From assembly GCF_027856955.1 (NCBI RefSeq), contig NZ_JAPSMD010000004.1, positions 1 to 56,330 of the forward strand: a stretch of 56,330 nt of DNA, read 5' to 3'. Below, one piece after another: positions 51,087-56,330 of the stretch. This stretch comes from Falsiroseomonas oryzae (GTDB lineage Bacteria > Pseudomonadota > Alphaproteobacteria > Acetobacterales > Acetobacteraceae). Below the pieces are notes generated by a model. The model did not search any database, was not told the origin of the DNA, and saw nothing but the letters and a program-made list of their open reading frames with translations. Numbering within the stretch: the stretch's first letter is position 1; each line of letters opens with the position of its first letter. Position numbers and translations under genes: made by a program.

Positions 51087-52703
51087 TCAGGCCGGCGCCG
51101 CGCCTGCGAAATGCCGGCCCGGCACGGAGTCGAGCAGCGCGCGGGTGTAGGCATGCCGTGGCGCGCGGAACACCTCCGCCACCGGCCCGTGCTCCACCAC
51201 CTCGCCGTCCTTCATCACCGCGACCAGGTCGCAGACCTGCGCGGCCACGCGCAGGTCGTGCGTGATGAACACCAGCGACAGGCCGAGGCGAACGCGGAGA
51301 TCCTGCAGCAGACGCAGCACCTGCGCCTGCACCGAGACGTCGAGCGCCGAGACCGGCTCGTCCGCGACCAGCACCTCAGGCTCCAGCGCCAGCGCGCGCG
51401 CCAGGCCGATGCGCTGGCGCTGGCCGCCGCTGAACTCGTGCGGGAAGCGGTCGGTGGCGGCGGGATCGAGCCCGACCAGGGCGAACAGCTCCTTCGCGCG
51501 GCGCATCGCCTCGGCACGCGGCACGCCGTGAACCATCGGCCCCTGCGCAACCAGTTCCCCGGCGCGGCGGCGGGGATTGAGCGACGCGAAGGGGTCCTGG
51601 AACACCATCTGGACGCGGCGTGCGGCCTGCCGCATCTCGCGCCTGCGCAGCTTCAGCAGGTCCGTCCCGTCCAGCGTGATGACGCCGCGCTCGGGCTCCA
51701 CCAAGCGCACGATGCAGCGCGCCAGGGTGGACTTGCCGGACCCGGACTCACCGACGATGCCGAGCGTGGCGCCCTTCGGCAGGTCCAGCGTCACGCCACG
51801 CACCGCATGCGTCACCCGCGCATGGCGGCCCAGGAAGCCGCCGGTGCGATACGTCTTCTCGACGCCGCGCATCTGCAGGATGTTCGTGTCCGACACCGGC
51901 CGCGGCGCCGGCGCGCCGATCGCCGGGACGGCCGCGATCAGCGCGCGGGTGTAGTCGTGCTGCGGCGCGTGCAGCACCTCGCTCGCCGGCCCCTGCTCCA
52001 CCACCAGCCCATGCTGCATCACCGCCACGCGGTCCGCGATCTCCGCCACCACGCCGAAATCGTGCGTGATGAACAGCACGGCGGTGCCCTTGCGCCGCTG
52101 CAGGTCCTTGATGAGCGCCAGGATCTGCGCCTGCGTCGTCACGTCCAGCGCCGTGGTCGGCTCGTCCGCGATCAGCAGCTTCGGGTCGAGCGCGAGCGCC
52201 ATCGCGATCATCGCGCGCTGGCGCTGCCCGCCGGACAGCTCGTGCGGATAGGCGCGCAGCGCCAGGCGCGGGTCGGGGATCCGCACCTCCTCCAGCAGCC
52301 CCAGGGTGCGCGCCGAGATCGCGGCGGCATCCATCCGGGTGTGGATGCGGAACATCTCCGCGATCTGGTCGCCCACCGTGCGCAGCGGGTTCAGCGCCGT
52401 CATCGGCTCCTGGAACACCATGGCGATGCCGGCGCCGCGCAGCGCGCGCATCCGCGCCTCGCTGGCCTGCACCAGGTCCTCGCCGCCGAACAGGACCTGG
52501 CCCGCATCGATCGCGACATTCGCCGGCAGCAGGCGCATCACCGCGCTCGCCGTCATCGACTTGCCGGACCCGCTCTCCCCCACCACGCAGAGGATCTCGT
52601 TCGGCTGGATGTCGAGCGAGACGTCGCGCAGCGCGTGGCTGCGGTCCGCGTTGCGCGGCAGCCTCACGCCGAGCCCGCGGATCGAGAGGACCGGACCGCT
52701 CAT
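51087..52703 (-). CDS. Dipeptide/oligopeptide-type ABC transporter ATPase, fused double domain (DppD-DppF)
   Basis: A 538-residue protein made of two ABC ATPase domains. Domain 1 has Walker A GESGSGKS (42-49), [15 protein letters not shown] and [12 protein letters not shown]. Domain 2 has [13 protein letters not shown] near 320, [15 protein letters not shown] and [14 protein letters not shown]-terminal oligopeptide-transporter-type extension follows each domain ([24 protein letters not shown]). Such fusions replace separate DppD and DppF and occur in glutathione/nickel-type systems. ATG 52703 overlaps the permease stop by 4 bp. Confidence 0.92.
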   Translation of the reverse strand: MSGPVLSIRGLGVRLPRNADRSHALRDVSLDIQPNEILCVVGESGSGKSMTASAVMRLLPANVAIDAGQVLFGGEDLVQASEARMRALRGAGIAMVFQEPMTALNPLRTVGDQIAEMFRIHTRMDAAAISARTLGLLEEVRIPDPRLALRAYPHELSGGQRQRAMIAMALALDPKLLIADEPTTALDVTTQAQILALIKDLQRRKGTAVLFITHDFGVVAEIADRVAVMQHGLVVEQGPASEVLHAPQHDYTRALIAAVPAIGAPAPRPVSDTNILQMRGVEKTYRTGGFLGRHARVTHAVRGVTLDLPKGATLGIVGESGSGKSTLARCIVRLVEPERGVITLDGTDLLKLRRREMRQAARRVQMVFQDPFASLNPRRRAGELVAQGPMVHGVPRAEAMRRAKELFALVGLDPAATDRFPHEFSGGQRQRIGLARALALEPEVLVADEPVSALDVSVQAQVLRLLQDLRVRLGLSLVFITHDLRVAAQVCDLVAVMKDGEVVEHGPVAEVFRAPRHAYTRALLDSVPGRHFAGAAPA

Positions 52704-53533
52704 CGCCCACGCAGCCGCGGGTTCAGCGCGTCGTTCAGCCCCTGCCCCACCAGCGAGACCGCCAGCACGGTCACCAGGATCGCGACGCCGGGGATGGCGG
52801 AGACGTACCACTGCACGCGCAGCACGTCCCGCCCCAGCCCGATCAGGTTCCCCCAGGACGCCACGTTGGGGTCGGACAGCCGCAGGAAGGCGAGCGCACT
52901 TTCCAGCAGGATCGCCACCGCCATGACGACGGAGGCATAGACGATCACCGGCGGCAGCGCGTTCGGCAGCACCTCGCGGAAGATGATGCGGGCGTCGCCC
53001 ATGCCCAGCGTGCGGCAGGCCTGCACGAATTCGCGGTTGCGCAGGCTGAGGAACTCCGCCCGCGTCAACCGCGCCGGCGCCGGCCAGGAGACTGCGCCGA
53101 CGGCGACGGTAACGGTCGTGATGTCGGAACCGAACACGGCGACCAGCACCAGCAGCAGCAGGAAGTTCGGCAGGGTCTGGAACGCCTCGGTCACGCGCAT
53201 CAGCGCGTCGTCCACCCAGCCCCCGTGGTAGCCCGCCAGCGCGCCGACGACGATGCCGAGCCCGACCGCGATGGAGGTGGCGACGACGCCGATCAGCAGG
53301 GAGACGCGCGCGCCGTGGAAGATCTGCGCGGCGATGTCGCGGCCCGAATTGTCGGTGCCCAGCGGGAAGCGGGGATTTGCGCCCGGCCATTGCAGCGGCC
53401 GCCCGGCCAGCGACAGCGGGTCGCGCGGGAAGAACCAGTCGGCAGAGAGCGCCATCGCGACGATCACCAGCAGCAGCACCAGGCCGATGACCGCCGGCGG
53501 GCTCTTCAGATAGGCCAGCAGGAAACGCTTCAC
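52700..53533 (-). CDS. Dipeptide-type ABC transporter permease (DppC family)
   Basis: A 277-residue permease. The N-terminal helix (AVIGLVLLLVIVAMALSADWF) is followed by the DppC periplasmic FPLGTDNSGRDIAAQIFHGAR segment near 56-76. The EAA loop region is EFVQACRTLGMGDARIIFREVLPN near 166-190. The start overlaps the DppB-like stop by 4 bp. It forms the channel with DppB. Confidence 0.92.
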   Translation of the reverse strand: MKRFLLAYLKSPPAVIGLVLLLVIVAMALSADWFFPRDPLSLAGRPLQWPGANPRFPLGTDNSGRDIAAQIFHGARVSLLIGVVATSIAVGLGIVVGALAGYHGGWVDDALMRVTEAFQTLPNFLLLLVLVAVFGSDITTVTVAVGAVSWPAPARLTRAEFLSLRNREFVQACRTLGMGDARIIFREVLPNALPPVIVYASVVMAVAILLESALAFLRLSDPNVASWGNLIGLGRDVLRVQWYVSAIPGVAILVTVLAVSLVGQGLNDALNPRLRGR

Positions 53534-54510
53534 CGCCCGGCCCCGATCCGCGGGTCGAGCCGGGCATAGACCAGGTCCACCAGGAAGTTCACCACGATCA
53601 CCAGCAGCGCCGAGATGAAGACGATGCCCAGCAGCGTGTTGAGGTCGCGCTGCACCACCGCCTCATAGGCCAGCCGGCCGAGGCCCGGCAGGGAGAAGAC
53701 GCTCTCCACCACCACCGAGCCACCGAGCATGGTGCCGGCCTGCAGGCCGATCAGCGTCACCATTGGCAGCATCGCGTTGCGCAGCACATGGCGCGTCAGC
53801 ACGCGCGTCTCGTCCAGCCCCTTTGCGCGCGCGGTGCGCACGAAGTCCAGCGTCAGCACCTCCAGCATGGAGGCGCGCATGATCCGCAGGTAGATCGCCA
53901 GGAAGATCAGCCCGAGCGTCAGCGTCGGCAGCACCAGATGCGCCGCGATGTCCAGCACGCGGCGCAGTCCCGTGTAGCCCGCGCCGATCTCCTCGAAGCC
54001 GCCCGCCGGCAGCCAGGCCAGGTGGACCGAGAAAAGCACGATGGCCATCAGCCCGAACCAGAAGGACGGCGTGGCGTAGAACACCAGGCCGAGCGTCGAG
54101 ATCAGCGTATCCGTCCAGCCATTCACCCGCCGCGCGGCCAGCACGCCCAGCACCAGACCGACGAAGAAGGCGAAGGACAGCGCGGCGCTCATCAGCAGCA
54201 GCGTCGTCGGCAGCCGCTCCAGGATCACCGTCGCCACGGGCTTGCCGTAGATGGCGGAGAAACCGAGGTCGAGCCGCACGAGCCGCCAGAAGTAGTTGGC
54301 GAGCTGCGCGGGCACGGAGAGGTCGAGCCCGTAGTAGCGCCGCAGCTCGGCAGCCAGCGCCGCATCCCCGCCACCGCCCATCTGCCCGAGCAGGGCATCC
54401 ACCGTGTCCCCGGGCGCAAGCTGCAGCAGCAGGAACATGCCCGCCAGGATCAGCACGAGCGTGGGCAGCGAGGCGGCCAGCCGCCTCCCCGCCAGCGCGA
54501 GCACCCGCAT
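53530..54510 (-). CDS. Dipeptide-type ABC transporter permease (DppB family)
   Basis: A 326-residue permease with the DppB N-terminal pattern LILAGMFLLLQLAPGDTVDALLGQMGG. The EAA loop is at DFVRTARAKGLDETRVLTRHVLRNAMLP near 226-253, and GSVVVESVFSLPGLGRLAYEAVVQRD follows near 272. The length is normal. It starts 4 bp after the solute-binding protein stop and overlaps dppC by 4 bp. Confidence 0.92.
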   Translation of the reverse strand: MRVLALAGRRLAASLPTLVLILAGMFLLLQLAPGDTVDALLGQMGGGGDAALAAELRRYYGLDLSVPAQLANYFWRLVRLDLGFSAIYGKPVATVILERLPTTLLLMSAALSFAFFVGLVLGVLAARRVNGWTDTLISTLGLVFYATPSFWFGLMAIVLFSVHLAWLPAGGFEEIGAGYTGLRRVLDIAAHLVLPTLTLGLIFLAIYLRIMRASMLEVLTLDFVRTARAKGLDETRVLTRHVLRNAMLPMVTLIGLQAGTMLGGSVVVESVFSLPGLGRLAYEAVVQRDLNTLLGIVFISALLVIVVNFLVDLVYARLDPRIGAGR

Positions 54511-54514
54511 CAGG

Positions 54515-56116
54515 TCAGGAGGCGAGCCACAGGTCGTGCCAGGACGAGGAGGCCCAGCGCGGATTGTTGGCGTAGTTGCGCAGACGCCGGTTGAAGACCG
54601 AGACGAAGATCTGCTCGATCGGCATCCACAGCGGCAGCTCGGTGTTCACGCGCCGGACGAAGTCGGCATAGAGCTGCTTGCGCCGCGCCGGATCGAGCTC
54701 GGTCTGCGCCGCGTCCATGATGCGGTCGGCCTCGGCGTCCTGCCAGCCCCACTGGTTCGTCCAGGGGGCGCCGCGCGGCTGGCCGGAGCGGTACCAGACG
54801 GTGGTCGAGACCGCCGGGTCGTTGCGGTACTGGTGCCAGCCGGTGGCGAGATCGAAGTTCCAGTCGTTGTAGACGGTGCGCAGGAAGCCCGCAGCGTCCA
54901 GGCGCACGATCTCCACGCGGATGCCCACCTCTTGCAGCGACTGCTGGATGAAGGTGGACCACAGGGCGATGTCCTCGCCCCAGGGGGCCGGGTTCAGCCG
55001 CAGCGTGAAGCGCACGCCGCCCGCGCCGCGCCGGTGCCCGGCCTCGTCCAGCAGCGCATTCGCGCGGCGGCGGTCGAAGGCGTATTGCGGCATCGGCTCC
55101 GTCGGGTAGTAGTCCCGCGAGACCGAAGGGATCGGCCCGGTGCCGAGCTTCGCGAAGTCGCCCAGGAAGTTCTCGATGAAGAAGGGCACGTCCAGCGCAT
55201 GCGCGATGGCGCGGCGGACGCGGATGTCGGCCAGCACGGGATTGCGGAAATTGAACTCCAGCGTGTTGGTCCGCGCATTGCCCTCGTTGCCGCGCGTCGT
55301 CACCTCGAAGCGCGGGTCGCGCCCCAGCCGCTGCAGGTCGGCGATGGCCAGCGAGGAATAGGGGCTGAACAGGATCTGCCCGGCTTCCAGCTGCGCCGCC
55401 GCCGCGGAGCGGTCGCCGACCACGCGCCAGACCACCCGGTCCAGGTAGGGCAGGTTGTTGCGCCAGTAGTTCGGATTGCGCTCCGCGATGATGAACTGGC
55501 CGCGCTCGTATTGCAGGAAGCGATAGGGGCCAGTGCCGACCGGCGCGGTGTTGGCCGGGTTCTCCCGGATGTTCGTGCCCTCGTACACATGCTTCGGCGA
55601 GACGTAGCCGAGGTCCGGCAGGGCGCGCAGCAGCAGGTTCAGCGGCATCGGCCGCTCGTAGCGGAACACGGCGGTGCGTGCGTCCGGCGTATCCACGGCG
55701 GTCAGGAACTGCTGCAACGCAGTGCCGTAGTTGAGGATCTTCTTCCACATCTCCATCGCCGTGAACTGCACGTCGGCGGAGGTGAAGGGGCGCCCGTCAT
55801 GCCAGGTGACGCCCTGGCGCAGGCGGAAGGTGATGGTCTTGCCGTCCGGCGCGGCCTCCCAGCTTTCGGCCAGGCAGGCCGTGGGATTGCCGGCCGCGTC
55901 CAGGTCCACCAGCGGCTCCTGCATCTTGCCGCCGACGATGTAGACGCCGGTCGAGGCCTGCAGGCTGGGGTTGAGGATGCGCTGTTCGGTCGCGAAGTGG
56001 ACCGTCATCACCCCGCCGCGGCGGGGCGTCTCCTGCGCGAAGGCTCTCTCGGGAAACATCACGCTCGAGGCGAGCGCGGCGGAGGTGAGAAGTGTCGCGC
56101 GACGCGTGAGATCCAT
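54515..56116 (-). CDS. Dipeptide/oligopeptide-type ABC transporter substrate-binding protein (family 5)
   Basis: A 533-residue class C periplasmic binding protein. A twin-Arg signal (MDLTRRATLLTSAALASSVM) precedes TPRRGGVMTVHF. Family landmarks are LAESWEAAPDGKTITFRLRQGVTWHDGRPF near 83-112, PVGTGPYRF, YPTEPMPQYAFDRRRANALLDEAG and WYRSGQPRGAPWTNQWGW. AGGAGGG precedes ATG 56116. It is the first gene of the operon and supplies ligand to the DppBC-type channel. Possible ligands include short peptides, opines or modified amides. Confidence 0.92.
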   Translation of the reverse strand: MDLTRRATLLTSAALASSVMFPERAFAQETPRRGGVMTVHFATEQRILNPSLQASTGVYIVGGKMQEPLVDLDAAGNPTACLAESWEAAPDGKTITFRLRQGVTWHDGRPFTSADVQFTAMEMWKKILNYGTALQQFLTAVDTPDARTAVFRYERPMPLNLLLRALPDLGYVSPKHVYEGTNIRENPANTAPVGTGPYRFLQYERGQFIIAERNPNYWRNNLPYLDRVVWRVVGDRSAAAAQLEAGQILFSPYSSLAIADLQRLGRDPRFEVTTRGNEGNARTNTLEFNFRNPVLADIRVRRAIAHALDVPFFIENFLGDFAKLGTGPIPSVSRDYYPTEPMPQYAFDRRRANALLDEAGHRRGAGGVRFTLRLNPAPWGEDIALWSTFIQQSLQEVGIRVEIVRLDAAGFLRTVYNDWNFDLATGWHQYRNDPAVSTTVWYRSGQPRGAPWTNQWGWQDAEADRIMDAAQTELDPARRKQLYADFVRRVNTELPLWMPIEQIFVSVFNRRLRNYANNPRWASSSWHDLWLAS

Positions 56117-56201
56117 CAGACCCTCCTGGGGACCGTCATCTTGCGGCGCAGCATGCGGGCCGCGCCGCCGTAACGTCAACTTCGGGCGCAGCCCGCCATG
56201 G

Positions 56202-56330
56202 TCAGGCCGGCACGAAGCGCAGCAGCACGCCGGTGGCTCGGGCGGGCGCGGCCGCCACCGTGGCGCCCGGCGCCGTCCCCAGCGCGCGCGCTGCGGCGGC
56301 AAGGTCGGCGGTGCCCAGCACCAGCGCGGC
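56202..56330 (-). CDS. C-terminal fragment of a truncated gene, possibly VOC/glyoxalase-like
   Basis: The last 42 codons of a minus-strand frame end at TGA 56202-56204, with the start beyond the window. The readable end is LVLGTADLAAAARALGTAPG and a terminal GVLLRFVPA. A helix after an AD-type turn and a final beta strand ending in Phe-Val-Pro resemble the end of VOC/glyoxalase-like proteins. This is a weak call made from composition and pattern. It lies 85 bp upstream of the dipeptide ABC operon on the same strand. Confidence 0.42.
   Translation of the reverse strand, partial: AALVLGTADLAAAARALGTAPGATVAAAPARATGVLLRFVPA

Overview
The window is very GC-rich, densely coded DNA with almost no spacing between genes and many ATGA, GTGA and TGATG start/stop overlaps. 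It carries five periplasmic Bug-type receptors, several ABC importers and a cluster of catabolic enzymes. This looks like an environmental proteobacterium; a Rhodospirillales/Acetobacteraceae-type alphaproteobacterium fits best, but the taxonomy is inferred from gene content and base composition. There are no rRNA or tRNA genes, IS elements or CRISPR arrays. No stretch longer than about 200 bases lacks a gene or a described element.

Region 1 (1-24.7 kb) is an F420-linked catabolic island. A TctB-TctA-aminotransferase-LLM-LLM run (1-5063, plus strand) is followed by a Bug receptor and an NTF2-like protein. A branched-chain-type ABC importer (livK divergent from livHMGF) then runs straight into LLM, threonine-synthase-like PLP enzyme, LLM, hyuA and hyuB. 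After a 162-bp gap with two hairpins comes a complete F420 operon, cofE-cofD-cofC-fbiC, followed by an MFS transporter. Four luciferase-like (LLM) oxidoreductases of two subtypes thus sit beside the genes that make the cofactor this superfamily often uses. HyuAB (ATP-dependent lactam/hydantoin ring opening) and two PLP enzymes suggest a nitrogen-containing, possibly cyclic, substrate.

Region 2 (24.8-31 kb) holds three paralogs of a large, poorly characterised protein family, probably a glycosidase-like TIM barrel. Two are in an operon with a Bug receptor and the third is divergent. A Cys-x-Cys-x-x-Cys motif is present in two of them and lost in the third.

Region 3 (31.1-36 kb, minus strand) is a Pot/Ugp-type ABC importer preceded by a calcineurin-like phosphoesterase.

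Region 4 (36-49.5 kb) is a pair of divergent catabolic operons. On the minus strand: amidohydrolase, TetR, iron-dependent alcohol dehydrogenase, LeuC/LeuD/LeuB-like enzymes and a Bug receptor. On the plus strand: a small alpha-beta-barrel-like protein, two D-2-hydroxyacid dehydrogenases, a 2-keto-4-pentenoate-hydratase-like enzyme, an HpcH/HpaI aldolase and two Bug receptors. Together these look like carboxylic or hydroxy acid uptake and cleavage.

Region 5 (49.6-56.3 kb) has an AhpD/carboxymuconolactone-decarboxylase-like protein, an SDR dehydrogenase and a dipeptide-type ABC importer with a fused double ATPase. The window ends in a truncated minus-strand gene.

A dispersed repeat of about 120 bp with imperfect terminal inverted repeats occurs three times (6.65, 24.7 and 49.5 kb). 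Each copy lies exactly between convergent genes, and copies often supply the flanking stop codons.
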